A stretch of DNA of 15,474 nucleotides, taken from positions 1 to 15,474 of the forward strand of contig JAIJEI010000027.1 of the NCBI GenBank assembly GCA_022739095.1, given 5' to 3'. Source of the stretch: Bifidobacterium sp. (GTDB taxonomy: Bacteria > Actinomycetota > Actinomycetes > Actinomycetales > Bifidobacteriaceae). The notes below the pieces were generated by a model, which was not told where the DNA came from, did not search any database, and worked only from the letters and a program-made list of their open reading frames with translations. The translations under genes were made by a program, and so were the position numbers. This document shows, in pieces, positions 1-7,374 of this stretch. Each line of letters begins with the position of its first letter. The stretch's first letter is position 1.

Positions 1-65
1 TCAGGCCGGACCTCGGCCACATCCCCATCGTCGAAATCCCATGCCAGTTGTTCGTTCGTGCTCAT
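1..65 (-). CDS. 5' end of an unidentified gene, cut by window edge
   Basis: Only the first 21 codons are present, reading MSTNEQLAWDFDDGDVAEV and then RP before the window ends. The ATG lies at 65..63 and is preceded by a GGATAG element about nine bases upstream, a reasonable ribosome binding site. It follows the TPR-protein gene on the same strand with 64 bp between stop and start, so the two are probably co-transcribed. The visible residues are acidic and polar, with no signal peptide and no motif I recognise. Confidence rests on the start codon, the RBS and the uninterrupted frame to the edge. The function is unknown. Confidence 0.55.
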   Translation of the reverse strand, partial: MSTNEQLAWDFDDGDVAEVRP

Positions 66-85
66 GGTTGTCTATCCTAGCGGGC

Positions 86-126
86 TCGGCTCCCCTCGGT
101 CGGCTATACCGTCAACTCCTCTCAGG
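86..126 (+). repeat. Degenerate copy of the bifidobacterial-type palindromic repeat (copy A)
   Basis: The 64-bp spacer between the TPR gene and the next minus-strand gene holds GGCTCCCCTCGGTCGGC, then ACCGTCAACTCCTCTCA. This matches the core of the repeats at 8384..8417, 10084..10165 and 13014..13084: a C-rich tract, a small GTCGGC/GCCGAC-type hairpin, then a second C-rich tract. This copy is the most decayed of the four and lacks the outer inverted arm. Confidence 0.55.
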
Positions 127-129
127 CGG

Positions 130-3100
130 CTACGCGGATAGCGAGCGCAGGAACTGGGCTTGGATGATGTCGATGTTATCGCCTTCGCCGTCATTCATGC
201 GGGCCACGGCCACCGAGAGCGTGCGGGCCGGCACGAACATGCCCTCATCCACGCATACGCGAGCGGCGTCACGCACGATGTCGGCCACTTCAATATGAGG
301 CCAGACCGGCAGATCATGCGTGGCAAGCACATGGGCGGCCGCCTCCACCGATTCAGGCACCGGTATGCACTGCGAGTCCGCGCGGGAAACCAGTTCCTGC
401 AGTTCGCTTTCCAGCGAACCAATGGCCCCGGGAGCGATGTGATCGCTCATAATGTAGGCCGCGGCGGCCGTGTCGAACCGGTCAAGCATCCATTCGGCGT
501 AGGCAAACCGGTAGTAGGCGAACGCGGCATCGTCGCGGTCCAAGGCCACGCGCAGAGCATTCAGGCAGGCGGCGCGTGCCGAATCCCAATCCTCATTGCG
601 CGCCAGTTGGATGGCGAGCTTCAGATGTGAGAGCGGGTAGGCGGGCGCGTACGCCACCATACGGTTGAGGTGCGGGATGGCCGCCTCGGCACCCTTGATC
701 TGACTCAACACGTCAGCCAGTTCCATATGTGCGTAGAACAGATTGTCCGGGATAAGCACCGTACGCTCGTCCAATGTGGCGAACAGCCGGTTGTAGACCA
801 CGCGCTCGGCATAGGAGTTGAAGTATCGCGGTACGCCATGGCCTGTCGCATACACCTGATCCAAATGGGCCACGGCCGCTTCGGCCGCTTCGATGGCCTG
901 ATCGGCTTGGCCCGAGAACAGCATGTCTCGGGCGCGCAGACGCTCCTTGTCAAGATCGTCGGCAAGCGTGAACGTGAAGTCCGGTGTGTCCTTGCCGTCG
1001 ATCAACGCACTGGTGACCTGAGAGGCCAAGCCGGTCAGTTCGGGATCGCATATCGATTCGATGACCTGCATGGCTCGTTGGGCCTTTTCCACGGAGCCAA
1101 GCGACGTGTTCCTGGCAATATCGTGGAATTCGTTGACGCGATGCTGTAACAGGTCCACTCGTTGGATAGCCAGTCCGGCACTATTCTGTGCGCCCAGCAC
1201 GCGAGCAGTCGCCGGGCTGAATTGACGGTCGGCCAGTTCAGGCTCCTCCTGGGAACCGGTGGGAGAGAACCGGCTATCCGCCAAGTCGAAATCGGCGCTG
1301 ACGGGTTTCAGACCGCCTTCGCCATCCACGTCCATCACCGCACCGAACATGCGGTAGGTTTCCTCGGGATTGTCAAGCCCATCGGTGTCCAGTCGCTTGA
1401 GGAAGGCATCACGGGTAAAAGTGACGGTGACCATATTGCGCACGGTGGGATTGCGGCGCAGCACGCTCATAGGATCATCGTCCATGCCGGCGGCCCCATC
1501 AGCATCGTCAGCGCCGATGCCCTCGCCGCCGATACCGTCCAGGTCGCCGCCCTCGCCGGTAGCGTCCGGCATGCCGAACGCCATTTCGTCGATATCGACG
1601 CCCTTCATCAGGTCTTCGAACTGCGAATCGATGGACGCAGCGCCATCGGCGTCAGCGGATTCAGCCACGACCTGATCCGTAGCATCCGCAGACGATCCGG
1701 TACCGTTGCCTGCTCCCCCGGCCGTACCGCGTTCGTCACCGGACGCCGCCTGCCCGAACGTCTCCTCATGGGTGATGGGGCGGGTCGGGTCGCCATGGAA
1801 ATCACCATCTTTGGGGTCGGCTTTGGAGCCCACACGCCCCAAATCGCCACTGCGTAGATGTTCGAAGGCACTTAAAGCCTCGCTCATCATCGCCTCGATG
1901 GCGGAATCCTGTTCGGCAATCGCTTCTTCAAGACCGATGGAATCGATGTGCAACGACACCTGGCGCACGGATTCACTGGTGCCGAAGCTCAGCGCGGCCA
2001 TCATCAGGCCGACACGCAGGTTATAGGCGGCGCTCATCGACGCGCGTTCGGCGCTGCTCAGCGCACGCCACGTACGGCGAGTGGTGTCATACCGGCTATC
2101 GGGCATCATCGGGGTGCCGGCAGTGGTGAAGCCAATGGCCACTTCACCCGAATCCAAGCACGACCGGAACTCCACATCAAACCGATACGGCAACCGTAAC
2201 CGGCGCAACAGCGAGGAGAGGGTCTGACGATACACCCATTCGTCGCTTCTCTCCGACGAATGCAAAGATTGAGCGGCTTGGGTGGTGGTGTCGCTCTTAT
2301 CGGCCCGTTCTGCAGCGCCCTCAGCACTCTCAGTACTTTCAGCGCCCGCAGCATTCGTCACACCCGAATCCGGCACGTTTTGCTGGGTCAGTACATCTCG
2401 AGGATCGGGGAATTCACTGCGAATCTTTCCGGCCGTGCGTGCGGCGATATCGACCAGGCTCAGCACGGCCCGACGCTCCTGCTCGCCATCATACGGGTCA
2501 AGCGCCATAATCGCAGGGTTTTCGATGAGTTTCATGTCGATTTGCGCGGCCTCGGCACGGGTCACCGTATCTTCCGTAGGGTTGCGTCCCAAGGAAGCGT
2601 TGCGCTCCAGCCAAGCGCTCACCGCAGCGAATCGGTTGAGGTTGCCTTCGATCTTCAGGGATTTCAGCGCCTGCCCGAACGCCAAGGACTTATCCCACGT
2701 AAAGAAATAGCCGCTCGAATACGTCGAGGTGTACAGGTGCAACGGTTCGGCGCCATGCACCGCTTCCAGCCCCGGCGTGGTGTCGAGAGCGCCGGCTTCG
2801 CGCATCAGATCGGCGAAATGATCCTCCAGACCGGAGGCCCGCATGCCGTGAGCGCGTGCCGCCAAAGTGTCACGCACCGAACGGCGAATCGCACCGATTG
2901 GCGCCTCACGGTTGAGACGGCGGAAGATATTGCCGGAACCGAATCCGATGAGCAGACCATTGATCTGCGGCAACATATACGTGGCGAAGAACGCGATGGT
3001 AATGGCATCGCGGTATTCCAAATCATGACGCATCGCAGGCGGCAGATTGGCACGCATCTGCTCAAGCGTGTACCGGTTGCCGGCCTTGAGCCATGAGGCG

Positions 3101-3753
3101 AGCCACGTCATGCGTCCGGTGTCGTCGCGTCCCACCACGCCACCGGTAATGGCCTTCACACCGTCAGCACCATGACCAAGGCCACGACCCAAACCACGCC
3201 CATGATGCAGCGCACTTCCCAGGCCACGGCCTGCACGGGAGAAACCGGAACGTGAACGCGGCTCGTCGCTTTCGCCCAAACGCTCACCGTCCGGCAATGT
3301 CACTTCCTTTTCCTTGCCGAACATGAATCGCGCCTGCATATCCTGCACATCCATGTTGGGGTCGGTGCCCACGAATACTCGGCCATGCGTATCGGCGAAC
3401 GCCACCTGCGCAAAATGATCGCGGTCGGGGAAAATGCCAAGCGAGAAGCCACGGCCTCTGGTGGAGGGCAGCTGCGCCCATCCAAGCACCAGCCCTTCCG
3501 GCACGTTCTCCAATTCGGGGAAGGTGCGTCGCTTGATTACAGGACTCAGCGCCACTGCATGGCGAGTCAGTTCGTCGATGATGCCGCCTTTACGCTCGCT
3601 GGTCTCCTGCAAGGCATCGCCGAACGGATTCGTATCATGCTTCTTCGGCTTGGACAGCCCCAGATCGGCCGCGAGCGCGTTCATCGAATCCTTCAGCCCG
3701 CCCAACAGTGGCGTGCGGTTGTGCTTCCCATGGTCCGATGTACGTTTTGGCAT
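130..3753 (-). CDS. Large multidomain protein with C-terminal tetratricopeptide repeats
   Basis: A 1207-residue protein with no signal peptide. Residues 1-150 and about 205-450 look like globular parts of unknown fold, with one hydrophobic stretch near 251-274 that is probably buried rather than membrane. Low-complexity linkers separate them: a Gly/Arg-rich segment around 165-195 (repeated GRGLG), a Ser/Ala/Thr-rich segment around 455-505, and an acidic Gly/Asp/Ala-rich segment around 640-765. The C-terminal third is helical. Residues 1004-1037 and 1038-1071 read as two consecutive 34-residue TPR units, with likely degenerate units at about 935-966 and 1072-1108. TPRs are protein-protein interaction scaffolds, so a scaffolding role is inferred and no enzymatic motif is seen. 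The ATG at 3753 has only a weak AGAGA upstream. A divergent membrane-protein gene begins 61 bp away and a same-strand gene follows its stop. The family is not recognised beyond the TPR domain. Confidence 0.85.
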   Translation of the reverse strand: MPKRTSDHGKHNRTPLLGGLKDSMNALAADLGLSKPKKHDTNPFGDALQETSERKGGIIDELTRHAVALSPVIKRRTFPELENVPEGLVLGWAQLPSTRGRGFSLGIFPDRDHFAQVAFADTHGRVFVGTDPNMDVQDMQARFMFGKEKEVTLPDGERLGESDEPRSRSGFSRAGRGLGSALHHGRGLGRGLGHGADGVKAITGGVVGRDDTGRMTWLASWLKAGNRYTLEQMRANLPPAMRHDLEYRDAITIAFFATYMLPQINGLLIGFGSGNIFRRLNREAPIGAIRRSVRDTLAARAHGMRASGLEDHFADLMREAGALDTTPGLEAVHGAEPLHLYTSTYSSGYFFTWDKSLAFGQALKSLKIEGNLNRFAAVSAWLERNASLGRNPTEDTVTRAEAAQIDMKLIENPAIMALDPYDGEQERRAVLSLVDIAARTAGKIRSEFPDPRDVLTQQNVPDSGVTNAAGAESTESAEGAAERADKSDTTTQAAQSLHSSERSDEWVYRQTLSSLLRRLRLPYRFDVEFRSCLDSGEVAIGFTTAGTPMMPDSRYDTTRRTWRALSSAERASMSAAYNLRVGLMMAALSFGTSESVRQVSLHIDSIGLEEAIAEQDSAIEAMMSEALSAFEHLRSGDLGRVGSKADPKDGDFHGDPTRPITHEETFGQAASGDERGTAGGAGNGTGSSADATDQVVAESADADGAASIDSQFEDLMKGVDIDEMAFGMPDATGEGGDLDGIGGEGIGADDADGAAGMDDDPMSVLRRNPTVRNMVTVTFTRDAFLKRLDTDGLDNPEETYRMFGAVMDVDGEGGLKPVSADFDLADSRFSPTGSQEEPELADRQFSPATARVLGAQNSAGLAIQRVDLLQHRVNEFHDIARNTSLGSVEKAQRAMQVIESICDPELTGLASQVTSALIDGKDTPDFTFTLADDLDKERLRARDMLFSGQADQAIEAAEAAVAHLDQVYATGHGVPRYFNSYAERVVYNRLFATLDERTVLIPDNLFYAHMELADVLSQIKGAEAAIPHLNRMVAYAPAYPLSHLKLAIQLARNEDWDSARAACLNALRVALDRDDAAFAYYRFAYAEWMLDRFDTAAAAYIMSDHIAPGAIGSLESELQELVSRADSQCIPVPESVEAAAHVLATHDLPVWPHIEVADIVRDAARVCVDEGMFVPARTLSVAVARMNDGEGDNIDIIQAQFLRSLSA

Positions 3754-3802
3754 GATTCACATTGTCTCTTGTTTGCCCGACATCAAGCCCGAATAAAGCC
3801 TA

Positions 3803-3808
3803 TAGAAT
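3803..3808 (+). promoter_or_regulatory. Candidate -10 box (TAGAAT) for a leaderless transcript
   Basis: TATAGAAT at 3801..3808 contains TAGAAT, which ends six bases before the GTG at 3815, so the predicted transcription start coincides with the start codon. There is no purine-rich RBS upstream of that GTG. No convincing -35 hexamer at 16-18 bp spacing is seen. The call is an inference from spacing and motif. Confidence 0.4.
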
Positions 3809-3814
3809 AAATGC

Positions 3815-6112
3815 GTGCATTCCAAAGACCACACTCGCGCAGACCGTCCGATGCCGTCGAATCATGAACGGCACCTGCCCAGCCGTCCGGATACCCGGCA
3901 CCGGCTGCGTTTGGTGCGCCTGCTGATTGCTGCACTGGCTGCCGTCGCCGCCATCGCAGCCATGGAGTGCATCGTGTTCAACCTGCCGTTCTGGCGTACG
4001 CTCGGCGCGAGTACGGATACGAACGCCGCGCATAACACGCTGGGTTCGGGTCTCACGCGCCGAAATGACGGCATGTTGACCGTCACCGATCCGACCAAGG
4101 CCTATCTTGAACTGACCGCGGACGGCACGTCGGATTACCTACGCATCGATACCGCGAGCAGCAAGGTCATCGATAAGGCCCGTGAGCAGGCCGAGGTCGA
4201 ATCCAAAGCGAACGACGATAAGGAAGTCTTCAAACCACTGGCGACCATTCATGTGCGCGCGGATGTCGATGGCATCACCGGCCAGACCCAGTCGATGAAT
4301 CCCGACGCCATCCGCAGCCACTATGTCAAGGCGCCGGGTGCCGGCATCGTGCGTATTTGGATTCAGGAAGAGCGCGGCGCGATCGTACCGGTCACCGACG
4401 CCCGCGCCAACGTGCGCGTACCATTCGTCATCAATTGGATGCGCGTGCTCGCCATGGCCTTGGTGTTGCTGATGATTGCCGTCTGGAGGCCGGGATCGCG
4501 CCTGTGGCGTATCACGCTTGACCCGTCCAGCACGCGGCAACGCCTTGCTTTCGTGGGGCTTATGGCAATCCCTACGCTGCTTATCGGCGCATCCATCATC
4601 CATGAACTGTGGTACGCGTCTCCGCTCGTCTTCCACGTTTCCGGCGATTACACCTATGATTTCGACCAGTATGGGCATGTGGCCGATGCGCTGATCGCCG
4701 GACGGCCATGGCTCAACTTGCCGGTTCCCGAACAACTGGCCGCCACCGAGCACCCCTATGATGTGGCCACTCGCGCCCAGTTGCTTGCCAATGGAGCCAG
4801 TCCGCTCTACTGGGATTACGCGTATTATGACGGCCACTGGTATTCCTATTTTGGCGTGTTGCCCGCAGTGCTGCTATTCGTCCCCTATCGTCTGCTGACC
4901 GGACACAATCTGCCGACATCCGCCGCCGAATATTTCCTCGTTCTACTGTTCATCATCTTCTTTGCGATGCTGGTGCTGCGCGTCATCCATCGCGTGATGT
5001 CGAAGACTTCAGTTGCAGCCGCATCGTTGGTGGTGGTCTCATCGTTGGTGAGCTCACAAGTGGGGTATTTGCTGTATCGCACGAACTTCTATCAGATACC
5101 GTTCGCCGCATCGCTGACGTTGACGTCGCTGGGACTTTGGCTATGGCTCGGCGCGGATACTTCCCGCCGTCCGCTGAGGCCGTCCGATCGATGGCAGGCA
5201 GGCGACGCCAAACCGCTTTCCCTGCCACGACTGGCCTTGGGTGCCTTGTGCATCGCGGCGAATTTCGGGTGCCGGCCGACGTTCACCTTGACCGCATTGC
5301 TTGCGTTCCCCCTGTTCTGGCCGCAGATTCGCGCACTCGTCACCGGTCTGCGCGCGCGCCGTATCAAGCCGTTGCAGGCGCTGCGGGCGCCGCTGGCGGT
5401 AATCATCCCCGCCATCATCGTCGTGACGCCTCTGATGGCATGGAACATGGTTCGGTTCGATTCCCCGTTCAATTTCGGCAATGCCTATCAGTTCTCCATA
5501 TCCGATATGACCCGGCTCACTACCCCGTCCGCGGATATGCCCGCCAACATCTGGTATTACCTGTTCCTGCCGCTGCGCTTCATGAATCGTTTCCCGTGGC
5601 TGGCGGGTTCTCCCGCCCCGATGCCGCAATGGGGCTATTACGAGGTGATGGTCGGCGCGATTTTCACGGCCACGCCACTGACCTTGATGGCTTTGGCGCT
5701 GCCCCTGCTGCGCAGATTGGAGACGCACGGCATGCGGCCATGGCTGATGTCTTGCCTGGCCGTGGCAGCGGTGATAGTTGTGTTCGACAGCCACGTCGGC
5801 GGTTTGGGATGGCGATATTCCGCCGATTTCGGCTGGCTGATCTCGCTGGCGTCCATACCGGGGCTGCTGTGGCTTGTCAATGGGCGCGAGCCGAGCCGAT
5901 CATTGGCGGGGGCCAACGACGCCGCTTCGGGCGATGGCATCGCCCGCGTCACTCCGTGGCGTTGGCTGATGCGCTGGGTCATGGTGCTGGCCGTATTGTG
6001 GGCGCTGGGCATAGCCATACTGAGCTGCTTCGTACAGTCTCGCGACGATTCGATGATCGCCAACAATCCGACGCTCTGGCATCAGGTTCAGGCTTGGTTC
6101 ACTCTGCTATAG
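3815..6112 (+). CDS. Polytopic membrane protein, GT-C glycosyltransferase-like
   Basis: A 765-residue integral membrane protein. A first membrane helix lies near residues 33-55, followed by a soluble extracytoplasmic-type domain at about 56-205. About ten more hydrophobic helices follow, near 207-225, 246-264, 345-360, 372-392, 400-420, 428-446, 472-505, 526-544, 612-632, 644-690 and 718-740. After the third helix comes a loop with DYTYDFDQYGHVADALIAG and a later aromatic stretch with YYDGHWYSYFGVLP. The first loop with acidic residues next to an aromatic patch resembles the layout of GT-C (polyprenyl-phosphate-sugar dependent) glycosyltransferases, but I cannot identify the family, so transfer of a lipid-linked sugar is only inferred. 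The start is GTG at 3815; an ATG at 3811 is out of frame and soon stopped, and an in-frame ATG at 3851 is the alternative. Overlapping ORFs in other frames are shadows. Confidence 0.85.
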   Translation: MHSKDHTRADRPMPSNHERHLPSRPDTRHRLRLVRLLIAALAAVAAIAAMECIVFNLPFWRTLGASTDTNAAHNTLGSGLTRRNDGMLTVTDPTKAYLELTADGTSDYLRIDTASSKVIDKAREQAEVESKANDDKEVFKPLATIHVRADVDGITGQTQSMNPDAIRSHYVKAPGAGIVRIWIQEERGAIVPVTDARANVRVPFVINWMRVLAMALVLLMIAVWRPGSRLWRITLDPSSTRQRLAFVGLMAIPTLLIGASIIHELWYASPLVFHVSGDYTYDFDQYGHVADALIAGRPWLNLPVPEQLAATEHPYDVATRAQLLANGASPLYWDYAYYDGHWYSYFGVLPAVLLFVPYRLLTGHNLPTSAAEYFLVLLFIIFFAMLVLRVIHRVMSKTSVAAASLVVVSSLVSSQVGYLLYRTNFYQIPFAASLTLTSLGLWLWLGADTSRRPLRPSDRWQAGDAKPLSLPRLALGALCIAANFGCRPTFTLTALLAFPLFWPQIRALVTGLRARRIKPLQALRAPLAVIIPAIIVVTPLMAWNMVRFDSPFNFGNAYQFSISDMTRLTTPSADMPANIWYYLFLPLRFMNRFPWLAGSPAPMPQWGYYEVMVGAIFTATPLTLMALALPLLRRLETHGMRPWLMSCLAVAAVIVVFDSHVGGLGWRYSADFGWLISLASIPGLLWLVNGREPSRSLAGANDAASGDGIARVTPWRWLMRWVMVLAVLWALGIAILSCFVQSRDDSMIANNPTLWHQVQAWFTLL

Positions 6113-6246
6113 GACCGGACCGCTCGGCGACCCGCCAAGCTTCAGTATTCTCCCAGCATTCCGGCCGGTGTTTTCCAAGACCTGCGGCATAATGTATGTG
6201 ACGTAATTCACCAATCCTTTACCCATACTGTCGTGAGGATTTCCCC
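6113..6246 (+). other. Intergenic region upstream of the small exported protein
   Basis: This 134-bp spacer has no clear intrinsic terminator for the membrane-protein gene. CATAAT at 6188..6193 is a possible -10 hexamer, but no good -35 lies 16-18 bp upstream. GAGGA just before the GTG at 6247 is the RBS. The CCGGCCGG palindrome at 6161..6168 is short and probably incidental. Confidence 0.3.
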
Positions 6247-6726
6247 GTGTCCGCTGCCGTCCGCAGTCGCGTCTTCAAAATATCCGCAGCAGCCGCCACC
6301 GCCGCCATCGCCATTGGTCTGTGCTTGTTCTCACAGGACGACGTCAGCGCCTCTATCAAGGAACACCGCGTGGAGCGGCTCAACGCCCAAATCGAGAAGG
6401 TCAAGAACACCATTACCCTGACCATCACCGACACCGATGGCAACGCCACCACGCGCACCATCGAGCAGGCCGGCCCGAAACTGCTCGGCGAGGAGGAAGT
6501 ACGGCTCGAACAGGCCGCCCCCCGACGAATCCACCTATCTATTCCCGCTTCGCAGCCTCATACTTGCGGCGAATCAGATCCTCATAAAACGCCACAGCCT
6601 CAGCCGGCGCTCCGTCAAACACGACCGCGTGCTCGTCCAGTACCAGTACGCGGTCGATGGCGTATTCGGGCCGGCGGATCATATCCGTGTCATGCGTGGC
6701 GAAAATCACCTGCTTGTTGTAGCTGA
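6247..6726 (+). CDS. Small exported or membrane-anchored protein, 3' part probably frameshifted or degraded
   Basis: The GTG at 6247 has a good RBS (GAGGA, about seven bases upstream). The N-terminus is basic, then hydrophobic at residues 12-28, with a possible signal-peptidase site near VSA-S at about residue 36. Residues 37-92 form a charged helix followed by a Thr-rich strand-like stretch (TITLTITDTDGNATTRT). After about residue 92 the frame becomes Pro/Arg/Cys-rich and runs 188 bp antisense into the ABC ATPase gene, which looks non-native. The change coincides with a run of six C at 6518..6523. Adding one C would end the protein at 6587, and removing one would continue it to 6934. A frameshift, a phase-variable tract, or rearrangement of the 3' end next to the convergent gene are all possible. 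The function is not recognised. Confidence 0.55.
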   Translation: MSAAVRSRVFKISAAAATAAIAIGLCLFSQDDVSASIKEHRVERLNAQIEKVKNTITLTITDTDGNATTRTIEQAGPKLLGEEEVRLEQAAPRRIHLSIPASQPHTCGESDPHKTPQPQPALRQTRPRARPVPVRGRWRIRAGGSYPCHAWRKSPACCS

Positions 6727-7327
6727 ACAACGCCTTGGCCACATGCGCGGTGCCAATCTCATCCAATCCCTTGCTCGGCTCATCCGCCACAATCGCACTC
6801 GGCTCAAAGCTCAGCGCGGCCGCAATAGCCAGCAGGTGCCGTTTCTCGGAATCCAGTTCGCTGGCCTTGGCCTTGGAGACCTGCGCCAAATCAAAATGCG
6901 CGAACAGATTGCCAATGCGCGCATGACGTTCTGACTCGGGCACCTTGTGCTTTTTCAACGCTTCGGAAACAGCCTCGGAAATATTCGCCGCTTGGTAGAA
7001 ACTGTTCGGAATCTCCTCGCGGCGGACTTTGCCGACCAGATTATCGATACGCTTCGCGTCCTTCTTCACAGCCGGGTCAAGACGTTCCTCACCGCCCGCA
7101 ATGGTCACCGTGCCGGCGTTGGCCTTCAACGAACCGTCCAGCAGACCCAGCAATGTGGATTTGCCTGCGCCGTTCAGTCCGATCACGGCCACCCTCCGCT
7201 CGCTGATGGTGATGTCCGTGGGAGCAAGTCCCACGTGCCCATCATCATACGTATGCCCGGCCTGTTCCAAAGTGAACGTCAGCGATGCCGGGCGCGGCAG
7301 TTCTTTCGGTCTAAACAAGAATCCCAT
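6539..7327 (-). CDS. ABC transporter ATPase, ECF/CbiO-like, with degenerate signature motif
   Basis: From the ATG at 7327 the protein has 262 residues, the size of a single nucleotide-binding subunit. Walker A is GLNGAGKST at 50-58, Walker B is AIVADEP at 178-184 with a following GLDE D-loop, and the H-switch histidine is H212 in FATHD. Where LSGGQxQR should precede AIA, the sequence is ELDSEKRHLL, so the family signature is essentially missing. The order of elements and the size resemble ECF-type A subunits (CbiO/BioM), but no S or T subunit is adjacent, so the substrate is unknown. A TTG at 7366 is in frame but has no RBS; the ATG has TACAAT six bases upstream and could be leaderless. It follows the aminotransferase by 47 bp on the same strand. 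Its 3' end overlaps the convergent ORF 6247..6726. Confidence 0.85.
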   Translation of the reverse strand: MGFLFRPKELPRPASLTFTLEQAGHTYDDGHVGLAPTDITISERRVAVIGLNGAGKSTLLGLLDGSLKANAGTVTIAGGEERLDPAVKKDAKRIDNLVGKVRREEIPNSFYQAANISEAVSEALKKHKVPESERHARIGNLFAHFDLAQVSKAKASELDSEKRHLLAIAAALSFEPSAIVADEPSKGLDEIGTAHVAKALFSYNKQVIFATHDTDMIRRPEYAIDRVLVLDEHAVVFDGAPAEAVAFYEDLIRRKYEAAKRE

Positions 7328-7333
7328 GCCGCT

Positions 7334-7339
7334 ATTGTA
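7334..7339 (-). promoter_or_regulatory. Candidate -10 box (TACAAT) before the ABC ATPase
   Basis: On the minus strand TACAAT is followed by six bases and then the ATG at 7327, with no RBS between them. That spacing would place the transcription start at the A of the ATG. No good -35 at normal spacing is visible, so the gene may also be expressed by read-through from the aminotransferase. A small GCCGG/CCGGC hairpin (7359..7374) lies directly after the aminotransferase stop. Confidence 0.35.
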
Positions 7340-7374
7340 CGTGGAGTACAGGTGTGGTGCCGGCAAACACCGGC

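Noticed and set aside
160..3096. Several long plus-strand ORFs (for example 1162..1857 and 2260..3096) antisense to the TPR gene
   Set aside because: They lie wholly opposite a 1207-codon frame with normal protein composition, lack RBSs, and read as His/Arg/Gly-rich shadow translations typical of GC-rich genes.
4139..5794. Minus-strand ORFs at 4139..4837 and 5141..5794
   Set aside because: They are antisense to the membrane-protein gene, with shadow composition and no supported start.
5137..6192. 351-codon plus-strand ORF overlapping the membrane protein
   Set aside because: It is in another frame of a convincing polytopic membrane protein, its translation is Arg/Ala/Gly/His-rich without domains, and it has no RBS.
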